Positions 1 through 9,827 of a DNA stretch of 64,000 nt are shown here, one piece after another; positions within the stretch are counted from its first letter, which is position 1, and each line of letters opens with the position of its first letter. Origin of the DNA: Nocardioides pinisoli (lineage in GTDB: Bacteria > Actinomycetota > Actinomycetes > Propionibacteriales > Nocardioidaceae); assembly GCF_024199985.1 (NCBI RefSeq), contig NZ_JANARS010000006.1, positions 248,001 through 312,000 of the forward strand, read 5' to 3'. The translations under genes were made by a program, and so were the position numbers. Under the pieces are notes generated by a model. It did not search any database, was not told the DNA's origin, and saw only the letters and a list, made by a program, of their open reading frames with translations.

Positions 1-1
1 G

Positions 2-2554
2 GGGCTCGACGCCAGCGACGACAAGTCGCTCACCAGCCCGCTGACCTGCCTGACCTATCAGTCCCTGGCCGTCTTCGACTCCGAGGCCGCGGACGACGTG
101 GACTCCACCACCGCGGTCGTCGACCGGCTGCACCCCAACGGGGTCGCCCTCTTCGAACGGGTCCGCGCCCAGCCCCGCCTGGTGCTCGTCCTCGACGAGT
201 GCCACCACCTGCTCGAGGTGTGGGGGCGGCTGCTCGCCGAGCTGCTCGACGCGGTCGGCCGCGCGCACGTCCTCGCGCTCACCGCCACACCGCCCGAGAG
301 CCTCGCCGGGGAGCAGCGCGCCCTCGTCGACCGGCTCTTCGGAGAGATCCGCTACCGCGTCTCGGTGCCTGCGGTGGTGAAGGAGGGTCACCTCGCGCCG
401 TTCGACGAGCTCGTCTGGCTGACCACCCCCACGCCCACCGAGGAGGACTGGCTCACCAGCGAGGCGCTGCGCTTCACCGGGCTCACCACCCTGCTCACCA
501 CCCCGGGCTTCGGGTCGGTCGGCTTCTACGAGTGGCTCACCACCCGGTTCGTCGAGCCCGTGCCCGCCACGACCACCTGGGCGGCGCTCGCCGAGCGCGA
601 GCCCGACCTGTGCGACGCCGCCCTGCGCATGCACCACGCGGGCCTGCTCGCCCTGCCCGCCGGCGCCCGGCTGCGCGAGGAGCACCGGCACGACCCGTCG
701 GCCGAGGACTGGGTGCGGCTCCTCGGCGACTGGCTGCTCCACCACGTCGCCGAGTCCGCCGACCCGGCCGACGCCGAGGTGCTCGCGGTGGTGAAGGCCG
801 CGCTGCCGTCGGTGGGCTACCAGTGGACGCGTCGCGGCGTACGTCGCGGGCGCTCCACCGTGGACCGCGTGCTGGCCCGGTCCTACGCCAAGCCCGGCGC
901 CGCCGTCCAGATCATCGCCGCCGAGCACGCCGCGATCGGCGAGCGGGCCCGGGTGCTGGTGCTGTGCGACCACGAGCGCGCGGCCGCCACCGTGCCGGTC
1001 AGCCTGGACGGGGTCCTCGACGCCGAGGCCGGGTCGGCGATCGCGGCGCTCGAGGCCCTGCTGGCCGACCCGAGCACCGCCCTGCTCCACCCGATGCTTG
1101 TCACCGGGTCCGTCGTCGCCGCCGCCGAGTCGACGCTGCGCGACCTGGTCGCCTTCGTCGCCGACCGCGACCCCGACCTGGCCTCGCGGCTCCGCGTCGA
1201 GACGAGCGCCGGCCCTGTCGCGACGTGCACGTCCGGGTGGACCTCGCGCACCTGGGTCACCCACGTCACCGCGTTCTTCGAGTCCGGCCGGACCCAGGTC
1301 CTCGTCGGCACCCGCGGCCTCCTCGGCGAGGGGTGGAACGCCCGCGGCGTCTCCACCCTCATCGACCTGACCACCGCGACCACGCTGACGGCCGTCGTCC
1401 AGACGAGGGGCCGGGCGCTGCGCACCGACCCGACCTGGCCGGACAAGGTCGCCACCAACTGGACGGTCGTGTGCGTGTCGGAGGCGCACCCCAAGGGCGA
1501 CAACGACTGGTCCCGGCTGGTCCGCAAGCACCAGGGCTTCCACGGCATCGACGCCGACGGCGACATCGTCGACGGGGTCGCCCACATCGACGCGTCCTTC
1601 TCCCCCTACGCGCCTCCACCGGTCGCCGAGTTCGACGGCCTCAACGCCCGGATGCTCGTCGCCGCCGCCGACCGCGACACCATCCGCGACGCCTGGGAGG
1701 TGGGCGAGCCCTACCAGGACGTCACGCTCGCGTCGCTGCGCGTACGCCGCCCCGCCGCGGACGTCGCGCCGCTCGACGAGGTCGTGACGCTCACGCCCGT
1801 CCCGCCGACGTGGCGGCTCACCTCGGACGGCATGACGACCGACGCCCCGGTGCCTGAGACCAGCTGGCGTACGCCGCTCGCGCTGGCCGCGGCGTCGGCC
1901 GGCGTCGGCGCGGCTTCGCTCGCGGTCGGCGACTGGGCGCTCGTGGCCGGGGCCGTGGGTGGGCTCGCGACCCTCGGCCAGGGTGCGGTGACCGGCCGCT
2001 CGCACGCGGACGACCTCACGTCGTGGGCGCGGGAGCAGCTCGCCCTGACGTCGGCCGTCCCGCCGCTGGAGGCGGTCGCGGCGGCGGTCGCGGACGGTCT
2101 CGCCGCGGCCGGGCTGACGAGCGTCGGTGCGTCGGCGCTCGCGGTCGACGTCCACCCGGGCGGCGAGTACCGCTTCCGCCTCGCCGGCACCGAGGAGGAC
2201 GCCGAGGTGTTCGCCACCGCGTTCGACGAGGCGATCGGCCCGGTCGGCGTCCCGCGCTACCTGGTGTCCCGCTACACCGGCGCTGAGCTGGCCGACGCCC
2301 CCATCCGTACGCGCTCCGGCGCGCGCAAGGCCCTGCAGGCAGCACGCGCGACCGGAGAGGCGTGGCACCCGGTCCCGGCCGTCCTGGGCCGCAACGCCAC
2401 CAACGCCGGCCACTACCTCCGGAGCTGGAACGCCTGGGTGGGCGGAGGTCGGCTGCTCGCCGCTGCGAAGCCGGAGGGTGCAGGGATCGTGGCCGCGGTC
2501 TCGGGTGAGGACCCGTTCGCAGCGACCACGGTCATGCGGCGCCACTGGTCCTGA
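2..2554 (+). CDS. DEAD/DEAH-type superfamily 2 helicase, 5' truncated by the window
   Basis: The reading frame is already open at base 2, so the N-terminus with Walker A lies outside the window. The visible ~850 residues carry a motif II of the form LVLDECHHL (about nt 184-210), a motif III ALTATP (about nt 280-295), and near nt 1300-1430 the motif V/VI pair GTRGLLGEGW and QTRGRALR. These are hallmarks of SF2 nucleic-acid translocases of the DEAD/DEAH helicase group. The last ~250 residues have an alanine-rich, possibly membrane-like stretch (nt 1880-2000) followed by an unrecognised C-terminal region. Role is probably nucleic-acid unwinding; whether it belongs to a restriction or defence system cannot be told without the upstream genes. 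The codon pattern matches the neighbours. Confidence 0.85.
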   Translation, partial: GLDASDDKSLTSPLTCLTYQSLAVFDSEAADDVDSTTAVVDRLHPNGVALFERVRAQPRLVLVLDECHHLLEVWGRLLAELLDAVGRAHVLALTATPPESLAGEQRALVDRLFGEIRYRVSVPAVVKEGHLAPFDELVWLTTPTPTEEDWLTSEALRFTGLTTLLTTPGFGSVGFYEWLTTRFVEPVPATTTWAALAEREPDLCDAALRMHHAGLLALPAGARLREEHRHDPSAEDWVRLLGDWLLHHVAESADPADAEVLAVVKAALPSVGYQWTRRGVRRGRSTVDRVLARSYAKPGAAVQIIAAEHAAIGERARVLVLCDHERAAATVPVSLDGVLDAEAGSAIAALEALLADPSTALLHPMLVTGSVVAAAESTLRDLVAFVADRDPDLASRLRVETSAGPVATCTSGWTSRTWVTHVTAFFESGRTQVLVGTRGLLGEGWNARGVSTLIDLTTATTLTAVVQTRGRALRTDPTWPDKVATNWTVVCVSEAHPKGDNDWSRLVRKHQGFHGIDADGDIVDGVAHIDASFSPYAPPPVAEFDGLNARMLVAAADRDTIRDAWEVGEPYQDVTLASLRVRRPAADVAPLDEVVTLTPVPPTWRLTSDGMTTDAPVPETSWRTPLALAAASAGVGAASLAVGDWALVAGAVGGLATLGQGAVTGRSHADDLTSWAREQLALTSAVPPLEAVAAAVADGLAAAGLTSVGASALAVDVHPGGEYRFRLAGTEEDAEVFATAFDEAIGPVGVPRYLVSRYTGAELADAPIRTRSGARKALQAARATGEAWHPVPAVLGRNATNAGHYLRSWNAWVGGGRLLAAAKPEGAGIVAAVSGEDPFAATTVMRRHWS

Positions 2555-2567
2555 CCTCGGCGACGCG

Positions 2568-2855
2568 TCACGACACCTCGGTCGCGCGCACGTCCACGCG
2601 TCCACGCGCCATGAGCGGTACGCCCTCCTCCCGGAGCCGATCGACGGCCGTCCCGCCGTGGCACGTGGCGGGGCGGCCGTCGGCGTGCACCACCCGCCAC
2701 CACGGCACGGCGTCCCCGTGGAGTGCCATCACCCGCCCGACCTGGCGCGGGCCACCGGTCCCGACCGCGCGCGCCAGGGCGCCGTACGTCGTCACCCGGC
2801 CGGCCGGGACGTCCTCGACCAGCGCGAGCACGGCCTCGACGTAGTCGTCGTCCAC
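2568..2855 (-). CDS. Alkyltransferase-like protein (ATL, MGMT fold without the acceptor cysteine)
   Basis: A 95-residue protein with the C-terminal DNA-binding fold of O6-alkylguanine-DNA alkyltransferase: VPAGRVTTYGALA, then RQVGRVMALHG, then PWWRVVHADG. In true MGMT enzymes the active site reads PCHRV; here tryptophan replaces the cysteine (PWWRV), the signature of ATL proteins. Known ATLs bind O6-alkylguanine without repairing it and hand the lesion to nucleotide excision repair. The GTG at 2855 is chosen because it falls 5 nt after the stop of the upstream DUF488 gene; a TTG overlapping that stop (2862) is an alternative. The two genes form one minus-strand transcript. Confidence 0.88.
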   Translation of the reverse strand: MDDDYVEAVLALVEDVPAGRVTTYGALARAVGTGGPRQVGRVMALHGDAVPWWRVVHADGRPATCHGGTAVDRLREEGVPLMARGRVDVRATEVS

Positions 2856-2860
2856 GCGGT

Positions 2861-3403
2861 TCAACCCCCGTCGCTCGTGTCGTAGCGGAGCACGCCGTCG
2901 ACCACCTGCGCGCCCGCCGACGGCTCGTGCGGGGTCGTCCTGCCGCTGTGCGCCAGGTGCGCCACGTCGATGTCGCGGAGCAGGAGCGCGGCGTCGGCCA
3001 CGAGCCGGCGGTGGCAGCGCCACCAGACGGCCTCGCTGCACATGACGACCGTCGTCCCGTGTGCGGCGACGTCCTCGCCCAGGTCGTCGAGCGCCGCGAG
3101 GAAGTCCGGTGTCCGGGTGTGGGCGGCGTACGCCCGGAACGCCTCGACCCGCCACCAGGCGTCGGCGTCCGGATCGGCGTCCTTGTCGCGCCGCCGGCGT
3201 CCGCCGAGCCGCTCCTCCCAGCGGTAGGCGATGCCCACGTCCGGGAGCCACCCCGCCAGCGCGTCGGAGCTGACGTCGGGGTTGTGCCGGCTGCCCGGGA
3301 AGCGACGGATGTCGACGAGCAGGTCGGTCTGCGCGCCCGCGAGCAGCGCGCTGAGCGCGTCGCGGTCGAGCGTCCCGTGCCCGACGGTCAGCAGCCGTCC
3401 CAT
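2861..3403 (-). CDS. DUF488 family protein
   Basis: A 180-residue protein starting MGRLLTVGHGTLDRDAL, with the DUF488 features: a GHG/GHS N-terminal strand, LLVDIRRFPGSRHNP (about residues 28-42), a YRWEERLGG segment and VVMCSEAVWWRCHRRLVA near residue 125, in which a cysteine and an arginine/histidine cluster are conserved. The family has no firm biochemical role. The ATG at 3403 has a GGAGG ribosome site 5-6 nt upstream. It sits directly before the ATL gene, so the two are probably co-transcribed, and it is divergent from the ECF sigma gene. Confidence 0.88.
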   Translation of the reverse strand: MGRLLTVGHGTLDRDALSALLAGAQTDLLVDIRRFPGSRHNPDVSSDALAGWLPDVGIAYRWEERLGGRRRRDKDADPDADAWWRVEAFRAYAAHTRTPDFLAALDDLGEDVAAHGTTVVMCSEAVWWRCHRRLVADAALLLRDIDVAHLAHSGRTTPHEPSAGAQVVDGVLRYDTSDGG

Positions 3404-3560
3404 CTCGTCCTCCGTCCCGTCTCGCGACGCTGTGTGCGGCGCAGCCTCGCACCCCCGACGTACCCATGCTGCGCCCGCTGACGCACCCGATCCCGACGGG
3501 GCAGGCTCCGGCGGGCGCTCGTCGCACGGTCCGGCCGACGGATTTTGGTCGCGCTGAGCG

Positions 3561-3590
3561 GGAACCAACCGGCCCGTCCGGTGCGACAGT
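3561..3590 (+). promoter_or_regulatory. Putative ECF-type, autoregulated promoter
   Basis: GGAACC at 3561-3566 is followed after 17 nt by CGACAGT at 3584-3590, the usual shape of promoters read by group-IV (ECF) sigma factors (GGAAC -35, CGTC/GAC-like -10). It lies just upstream of the ECF sigma gene start at 3597, which suggests self-activation and a nearly leaderless transcript. This is inferred from the motif only. Confidence 0.55.
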
Positions 3591-3596
3591 CTTGTC

Positions 3597-4169
3597 ATGG
3601 GGAGCATCCCGGCACTCGCGGAGCAGGACGACACGGTCCTGGTCGCGCTGGTGGCCGGTGGTGACAGCGCAGCGCTCGAGGAGCTCTACAGCCGGCACGC
3701 GGCGTGGCTCGTCACGCGGCTGATGCGGCGCTGCAACGACTCCGACGTCGTGCTCGACGTCGTGCAGGACACCTTCGTCACGCTGTGGAAGGACGCGAAG
3801 CGGTACCGCGGCGCCGGGGAGGTCGCGGGCTGGCTCTGGGGCATCGCGTTCCGACGGATGGTGTCGCGACTGCGGTCGCGCAAGGACGTCGTGCTCCTCC
3901 CCGAGTGGGACACCGTCGGCCGGGGGCACGTGCCCGCGGCCGAGGACGAGGTGCTGCTCGGGGTGGAGTACGGCGACCTGGCCGGGGCGCTCGCCCGGCT
4001 CTCCCCCGAGTTCCGCTCGGTCGTCCAGGCGTGCGTGCTGGACGGCCTGACAACCAAGGAGGCCGGCAAGCTGCTCGGCGTCCGCGAGAACACGGTGAAG
4101 ACCCGCCTCCACCGGGCGAAGGCCCAGCTGCGCGGATCCCTCACCCTGCCGCAGGAGGGATGGCGATGA
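3597..4169 (+). CDS. ECF RNA polymerase sigma factor
   Basis: A 190-residue sigma-70 family protein with only regions 2 and 4. Region 2 spans about residues 25-95 (LYSRHAAWLVTRLMRR, DVVQDTFVTLWKD, GWLWGIAFRRMVSRLR). Region 4 spans about 130-180 (LARLSPEFRSVVQACVLDG, TKEAGKLLGV, NTVKTRLHRAKAQLRG), a typical helix-turn-helix for -35 recognition. Its stop overlaps the next start (ATGA), so it is translationally coupled to the zinc-finger membrane protein that probably holds it inactive. An ECF-like promoter immediately upstream suggests positive autoregulation. The inducing signal is unknown; the linked ABC exporter suggests an envelope or antimicrobial stress response. Confidence 0.93.
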   Translation: MGSIPALAEQDDTVLVALVAGGDSAALEELYSRHAAWLVTRLMRRCNDSDVVLDVVQDTFVTLWKDAKRYRGAGEVAGWLWGIAFRRMVSRLRSRKDVVLLPEWDTVGRGHVPAAEDEVLLGVEYGDLAGALARLSPEFRSVVQACVLDGLTTKEAGKLLGVRENTVKTRLHRAKAQLRGSLTLPQEGWR

Positions 4170-4986
4170 CCACCACCTGGCACGTCCACGACGACCTGCT
4201 CGCCGCCTACGTCGCCGGCCGGCTCGACGCGATCGTCGGCGCCTCGGTCGAGCAGCACGTCGCGCGGTGCGCCGAGTGCCGCGCGTCCACGACGCCGCTG
4301 GTCGACCCCCGGCTGCTCGCTCGCGGGTGGGACGGGATCCGCGACGCCGTCGAGTCCCCCGCGCTGCCCCTGCCCGTCCGGCTGGCCCGGCGCTGCGGGC
4401 TGCCCGAGCCCACCGCGGTGCTGCTCGCCGCCGCGACCTCGCTGCGCACGGCGTGGGTCGTGGGTGCGTTCCTCGCCCTGAGCTTCGCCGCGCTGGCCGT
4501 CGTGCTCGCGGGCGGCGAGCTGCTGGCACCGTTCCTCCTCGTGGCACCGCTCGTGCCGGTCATCGGCGTCGCAGCGGCGTACGGTCACCAGCAGGACCCG
4601 CTCGAGACGCTCGTCGTCACCGCCCCCTACGGCCGCACCCGACTGATCCTCGTCCGCACCGTCGCGGTGCTCGCCTCCGTGCTGCCCTTCACTGTGCTCC
4701 TCGGGCTCTTCCTCCCGGGTCCCGCCTGGCTGGCCGCCGCCTGGCTCGGACCCGCCGTCGCCCTCCTGCCGACGTTGCTCGCGCTGTCCAGCTTCGTCGG
4801 GCCGCGGGTCGCGGTCGCGGTGGTCGCCCTCGGGTGGAGCGCCGTCGTCCTGTTCTCGCTGCGGGGGCTGCCGGCGACCTGGCCGGTCGAGGCGACCCAG
4901 CAGCTCGTCTACCTCGCTCTCGCCGCCATGTCCCTCGTCGTGCTGGCCGCCCGGTCCAGCCGTGATCGCCGGATCGGAGCCGTCCT

Positions 4987-4990
<4 letters not shown>
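4166..4990 (+). CDS. zf-HC2 anti-sigma domain fused to a multi-span membrane protein
   Basis: A 274-residue protein. Residues ~1-45 carry a zinc-binding anti-sigma domain with the HxxxCxxC motif (EQHVARCAECR). About residues 95-270 contain roughly six hydrophobic helices (for example AWVVGAFLALSFAALAVVLA, then LASVLPFTVLLGLFL and a VAVAVVALGWSAVVLF helix). This resembles ABC-permease-like membrane domains more than a single-span anti-sigma factor. The ATG at 4166 overlaps the sigma stop and follows GCAGGAGG at the right distance. It likely sequesters the adjacent sigma factor at the membrane, and the permease-like domain may couple that release to the exporter encoded next (inference). Confidence 0.82.
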
Positions 4991-5859
<869 letters not shown>

Positions 5860-5908
5860 CCTCCGCCGGCGCCACCACTGCGCCGTCTCCGCCTCTCGAG
5901 GAGTGACC

Positions 5909-6808
5909 ATGACCAGCACCGCCCTGCCCCTGCCGGGATCCGGCTCCGCCGCCCTCTCCGGGATGGCCGGGATCGAGACCCGCCGCCTGCTCCGCAACCC
6001 GATCTTCCTGGTCGGGGTGGCGCTCGCCTTCGGCGTCCTCGCGCTGATGGTGACGACCAACGACGACCCGGCCTACACCGACCTCCTGCCCATCCCCCTG
6101 CTGCCCGCGTTCTTCGTCGGGCTGCCGAGCCTGGTCGCGATGGCGCGCCAGACCCGCTCGACCGAGGCGGCCGCCGAGGCCGTCGGGACCGCTCCCGGCA
6201 CCGAGGCGCAGCGCACCGTGGCACTGACGGTCGCCTGCCTGGTGCCCTTCGCCGTCGGCCTGCTGTTCGTCGTCGTGGAGGTGGTCTTCGCCTCGATCTA
6301 CGGCGTGGCCGAGCAGGAGTGGTGGTTCGGCACGCTGCCCGACTGGCAGGTCTGGAGCATGCTGCTCGCCACCGGCCCGGTCGCCTGCCTCGGCGGCGCG
6401 CTGCTCGGGGTGCTGACGGGGCGGTGGCTCCACTTCCCCGGAGCGCCCGCCGTCGTGGTGGTCGCCGCCGTGCTGGTGAGCTTCGCCGGGTCGGTCCCGA
6501 TCGCGTACGGCGACAGCTCCGAGCTGCGGCTGTGGGTGCCGTGGCCGATGTGGCACTCCGGCACGCTCGAGGACGGCACGCAGGAGCTGATGGCCGGCAA
6601 CCCGCTGGCCCACCTCGGCTACGTCCTGTGCCTGTGCGCCGCTGCGGCCCTGGTCGCCGTCTGGCACGACCGGACGGCCCGTACGCCCCGCCTCCGCGGC
6701 GCGATCATCGGCACCGTCGTGGTCGGTCTCGCCTGCCTCGTGCTCGCGGTCACCACGGGCCCGTCCGACAACCGCGTCTCGGAGCCGGTCCCGTTCCGGG
6801 TGGAGTGA
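5909..6808 (+). CDS. ABC-2 type permease-like membrane protein
   Basis: A 299-residue integral membrane protein with about six to seven hydrophobic helices (for example FLVGVALAFGVLALMVT near residue 32, a VACLVPFAVGLLFVVVEVVF helix near 115, and AAVLVSFAGSVPIA near 190). No enzymatic motifs are seen. The ATG at 5909 follows GAGGAG at 5898-5903. Its position right after the ATPase in the sigma operon and its topology identify it as the transmembrane part of the exporter. Its stop overlaps the next start (TGATG), indicating coupling. Confidence 0.82.
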   Translation: MTSTALPLPGSGSAALSGMAGIETRRLLRNPIFLVGVALAFGVLALMVTTNDDPAYTDLLPIPLLPAFFVGLPSLVAMARQTRSTEAAAEAVGTAPGTEAQRTVALTVACLVPFAVGLLFVVVEVVFASIYGVAEQEWWFGTLPDWQVWSMLLATGPVACLGGALLGVLTGRWLHFPGAPAVVVVAAVLVSFAGSVPIAYGDSSELRLWVPWPMWHSGTLEDGTQELMAGNPLAHLGYVLCLCAAAALVAVWHDRTARTPRLRGAIIGTVVVGLACLVLAVTTGPSDNRVSEPVPFRVE

Positions 6809-7398
6809 TGGCCCCGCGCTGGTGGTACGTCCGCCGCGGCGTCGCCTGGCCCGCCCTCCTCGGCTGCTGTGGAGCCGCGCTGGCGGTCGCCGCGGCGCTC
6901 GACCGGTGGCCGACGACCGCGGTCGTCCTGCTGCCCGCGCTGCTGGCCTGCTGCGCCGCCGGGGCCGGATTCGTCTTCGACGAACGTGCCGGCGCGGTCG
7001 TCGCGGTCACCCCGCGCGGTGGCGGCTGGCGGCGTACGTCCCGGCTGGCCGTCGCCGTGCTGCCGCTCGCCGTGTGGGGGTTCGTGGTCCTCACCCGGCC
7101 CGGCGACCTGCCGCTCGACCGGTGGGCGTGGGGGCTCGCTGGGGTCGCCACGCTCACGATCGTCTCCGGCCTCGCGGCCCTGGCCTCGCGGCACGAGGTG
7201 GACACCCCCGGCTCGCTCCTGGCTCCCGTCGTCGCGTTCGCGGTCCTCGCACCGGTCGTGGTGACGGGCTTCCTCGGCTGGTCGTCCGTGTACCCGCTCG
7301 ATGACCTGGCGCCGGGGGTCTGGGCCTTCTGGGTCGCTGTCGGCGCCGGCGGGGTGGCTGTCTGGCTCGCCGCGGTGCGGTCGGGGATGCGGGCCTGA
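6808..7398 (+). CDS. Small hydrophobic membrane protein of the ECF-ABC operon
   Basis: A 196-residue protein of about six short hydrophobic helices (WPALLGCCGAALAVAAAL, VVLLPALLACCAAGAGFVF, LAVAVLPLAVWGFVVLT, and three more) without recognisable motifs. The TGATG overlap with the preceding permease gene marks it as the last gene of the operon starting at the ECF sigma factor. It may be a second permease half or an accessory subunit. A weak hairpin (AGGGCC-GAAG-GGCCCT, 7440-7455) after its stop could end the transcript. Confidence 0.75.
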   Translation: MAPRWWYVRRGVAWPALLGCCGAALAVAAALDRWPTTAVVLLPALLACCAAGAGFVFDERAGAVVAVTPRGGGWRRTSRLAVAVLPLAVWGFVVLTRPGDLPLDRWAWGLAGVATLTIVSGLAALASRHEVDTPGSLLAPVVAFAVLAPVVVTGFLGWSSVYPLDDLAPGVWAFWVAVGAGGVAVWLAAVRSGMRA

Positions 7399-7499
7399 GT
7401 CTCGATGACCACCCAACCAGCGCGGGCCCGCGGCACCGCAGGGCCGAAGGGCCCTACCCGCCGGGGCCAGAGCGCGGGCACCGGCGCTGGCGTCCGGCC

Positions 7500-7505
7500 T
7501 AGGCT
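7500..7505 (+). promoter_or_regulatory. Putative -10 box of a leaderless transcript
   Basis: TAGGCT ends 6 nt before the GTG at 7512, the spacing expected if transcription starts at the start codon. No Shine-Dalgarno sequence precedes that GTG. The same arrangement recurs at 56965-56970 and 57522-57527. Confidence 0.45.
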
Positions 7506-7511
7506 TGCGGC

Positions 7512-8945
7512 GTGCATCGCCTCCCACGAGCCACGCCCATGAGCCAACGTGTCGACCCGGCCGGAGTCCTGGCGTTCGTGGACGCGGTGGATGCTGATCC
7601 GAACGTCGAGCTCCACGGGCTGATGGTGCTCCGGCACGGGCACGTCGTCGCCGAGGGCTGGTGGGCGCCGCACACGGCCGAGCGGACGCGGCTGGTCTAC
7701 TCGCTCAGCAAGAGCTTCACCTCGACTGCTCTGGCGTTCGCGGCGGACGAGGGCCTGGTCGACCTCGACGACACGGTGCTGCAGCACTTCCCCGAGTACG
7801 CCGACGAGGTGACCGATCCGCGCAGCCGGTCGCTCACCCTGCGACACCTCATCTCGATGGCCAGCGGCCACGACCGGGACATGTGGGGCGAGGCCGTGGC
7901 GCGGGACCGAGAGGATCCGGTGCGCGGGTTCCTGTTGATGCCGCCGGAGGCGCCCCCGGGCAGCGTCTTCGCCTACAGCCAACCCTGCACCTACACCGTC
8001 GCCGCCGTGATCCAGCGCCTCGCGGGGCAGCGGCTGAGCGAGTACCTCGGCCCGCGGCTCCTCGAGCCGCTCGGGATCGACCCGGTCGCCTGGTTCTCCA
8101 TGCCGCCGGGGCGCGAACAGGGCTTCAGCGGTCTCTTCGCCCGAACCGAGGACGTCGCGAAGCTCGGCCAGCTCTACCTCCAGCGCGGCCGCTGGGACGG
8201 TCAGCAGCTGATCCCCGAGTCGTACGTCGCCCAGGCGACGTCCCGGGCGGTGGCCACAGCGGATGCGGATGAAGGCAAGGTCGACTGGAGCCAGGGCTAC
8301 GGGTACGGCTTCTGGATGTCGCGGCACGGCTACCGAGGCGACGGCGCCTTCGGCCAGTTCTGCCTGGTGCTGCCGGAGCAGGACGCCGTGGTCGCCATCA
8401 CCGGCGGCACCGAGGCGATGCAGACGGTCCTGGACCATGTCTGGGAGCACCTGCTCCCCAGTCTGGGTGGCGGCACCGAGGTCGCCGAGGACGCCCACCC
8501 TCGCCTGGTGGAGCGGCTCCGCACGCTCGGCCTGCCGCCCTGCCCGGGTACGCCGTCGCCGCCGCGACTGGCGGACTGGAGCGGCACGACGTTCTCGGTG
8601 GTGGACTCCTCCGCAGCTGCGTCCACGCTGTCGTCCGTCGTCGTGGAGACGGCGCACGGCAGCGTCGGCATCACGCTCCACGAGCCCGACAACGCCCTGA
8701 CCTTCGCCGCGGGCGCCGGCGAGTGGCTCGTCTCCGAGCCGAGCGACGCGTCAGGCGACGGCGTACCCGTTGCGGCCTCGGCCGGCTGGATCGGCGACGA
8801 CACCCTCCGGGTCGAGGCGATCTTCCTCGAGACACCTCATCGCCTGGACGTCGAGTGCTCGCTCTCGACCGGGACCGCGCGAGCCACGTGGCGCGGTACG
8901 CCGCTGGACGGCGGCAGGCTCAAGAGGCTGCACCGCCCGCGATAG
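7512..8945 (+). CDS. Serine beta-lactamase-fold hydrolase (PF00144 family)
   Basis: A 477-residue protein. The SxxK motif of serine beta-lactamases and DD-peptidases is visible as SLSK in VYSLSKSFTS (about residue 60), followed by a tyrosine motif YSQ in FAYSQPCTYT (about 156) where most relatives have YxN. A GDGAFGQFC segment (about 278) sits where the third motif is expected. No signal peptide is seen, so it is probably a cytoplasmic esterase or amidase-like member and not a secreted penicillinase. About 140 residues after the catalytic domain match nothing I recognise. The GTG at 7512 fits a leaderless transcript; ATG at 7539 is the alternative start. Confidence 0.85.
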   Translation: MHRLPRATPMSQRVDPAGVLAFVDAVDADPNVELHGLMVLRHGHVVAEGWWAPHTAERTRLVYSLSKSFTSTALAFAADEGLVDLDDTVLQHFPEYADEVTDPRSRSLTLRHLISMASGHDRDMWGEAVARDREDPVRGFLLMPPEAPPGSVFAYSQPCTYTVAAVIQRLAGQRLSEYLGPRLLEPLGIDPVAWFSMPPGREQGFSGLFARTEDVAKLGQLYLQRGRWDGQQLIPESYVAQATSRAVATADADEGKVDWSQGYGYGFWMSRHGYRGDGAFGQFCLVLPEQDAVVAITGGTEAMQTVLDHVWEHLLPSLGGGTEVAEDAHPRLVERLRTLGLPPCPGTPSPPRLADWSGTTFSVVDSSAAASTLSSVVVETAHGSVGITLHEPDNALTFAAGAGEWLVSEPSDASGDGVPVAASAGWIGDDTLRVEAIFLETPHRLDVECSLSTGTARATWRGTPLDGGRLKRLHRPR

Positions 8946-8953
8946 AGGCCGCT

Positions 8954-8978
8954 CACGACCAGCTCGTCGGTCGCGCGG
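8954..8978. repeat. 25-bp direct repeat, copy 1 (helicase-coding remnant)
   Basis: This 25-mer differs at one base from 9894-9918. On the minus strand both read as RATDE(L/Q)VV, matching the C-terminal SRATDELVVVGDP motif of UvrD/RecD-type helicases. The two copies flank the small gene at 9198-9752, suggesting a fragmented or duplicated helicase gene around an inserted segment. The 246-nt gap holding this copy has no convincing gene. Confidence 0.6.
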
Positions 8979-9197
8979 TCGCTCATGACGATCCGCGCTT
9001 CCCCTGGACCGCGACGAGGACGTCGGCACCCGACGACGGTCCGGGGCTGGCGCTGTGCCTATCACTTCCGGGACGTCTACGCGGGCGAGCTCCTCCTGGT
9101 CACCGAGCACGGCTGGGTGGATCTCATGACCGACGCCTGCGGCCACGAACCCCGGATGGTGGCCTGAAGGTTCCGCAGGTGCTGCAAGGCTGTGCCC

Positions 9198-9752
9198 ATG
9201 ACCGAGGACGAGCTGTTCGACCTGTTGACCGCGATCGAGGAACGCGTCCCGCTCGAGGAGAAGCCCGCGTGGTTCGAGCGTGAGGCGAACGACCTCGAGC
9301 CCGGCGAGCACGGACGTGCGTCGCTGCTGATCGCGGCCGGTGAGCATTGGCAGATGAGGAAGGAGTACGACGAGGCGCGACGCTGCTTCCGGCTCGCGAT
9401 GCGCGACGGCGGCGAGTCGGGCTCAGACCCGATCGCGAACCTGTTGTCGCTGGCGCTCGACGAGGGCGACGCGGGGTCGATCACGGAGTTCGACAAGACG
9501 TTGCGCGGGTTGGTGCGCGATGACGAGGTCAGCCCGACCACCTGCCACCTCGTCGCGGAGGCGTACGAGATCCACGACCAGCTGCGGCAGGCGCTGCGCT
9601 GGTACAACATCCCGTTCACCCACGGTTATCCGGACGGTGAGCCCGGCGACGCGGCGTTGCTCCAAGGACGCCGGCGCGTCCGGACCGCCCTCGGTCTCGC
9701 TCCCGACCAGCTCGACGTCATGGCCGACGACCTTCGCCAGAACAGGCAGTAG
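9198..9752 (+). CDS. Hypothetical TPR-like helical protein
   Basis: A 184-residue acidic protein with no signal peptide. It contains paired helices resembling tetratricopeptide repeats, for example ASLLIAAGEHWQMRKEYDEARRC at about residues 40-62 (a typical W/A/Y...A..C pattern), a helix pair near 75-95, and TCHLVAEAYEIHDQLRQALRWYN near 115-137. Similar small actinobacterial proteins are annotated only as tetratricopeptide proteins of unknown role. The ATG at 9198 is preferred over the GTG at 9192 because AAGG lies 8 nt upstream. It stands alone between helicase-derived repeats. Confidence 0.75.
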   Translation: MTEDELFDLLTAIEERVPLEEKPAWFEREANDLEPGEHGRASLLIAAGEHWQMRKEYDEARRCFRLAMRDGGESGSDPIANLLSLALDEGDAGSITEFDKTLRGLVRDDEVSPTTCHLVAEAYEIHDQLRQALRWYNIPFTHGYPDGEPGDAALLQGRRRVRTALGLAPDQLDVMADDLRQNRQ

Positions 9753-9827
9753 AACGGGAGGCGGCTTCCTCCCGTCGGCGTTGGCGCACCTGTGCAAGGC
9801 GGCGCCGCCGCCCCGGCTCCTCCGCCC

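Noticed and set aside
8985..9167. 60-codon frame in the gap after the beta-lactamase-like gene
   Set aside because: No ribosome site, unusual composition, no recognisable motif; overlaps the helicase-derived repeat. Probably non-coding or decayed.
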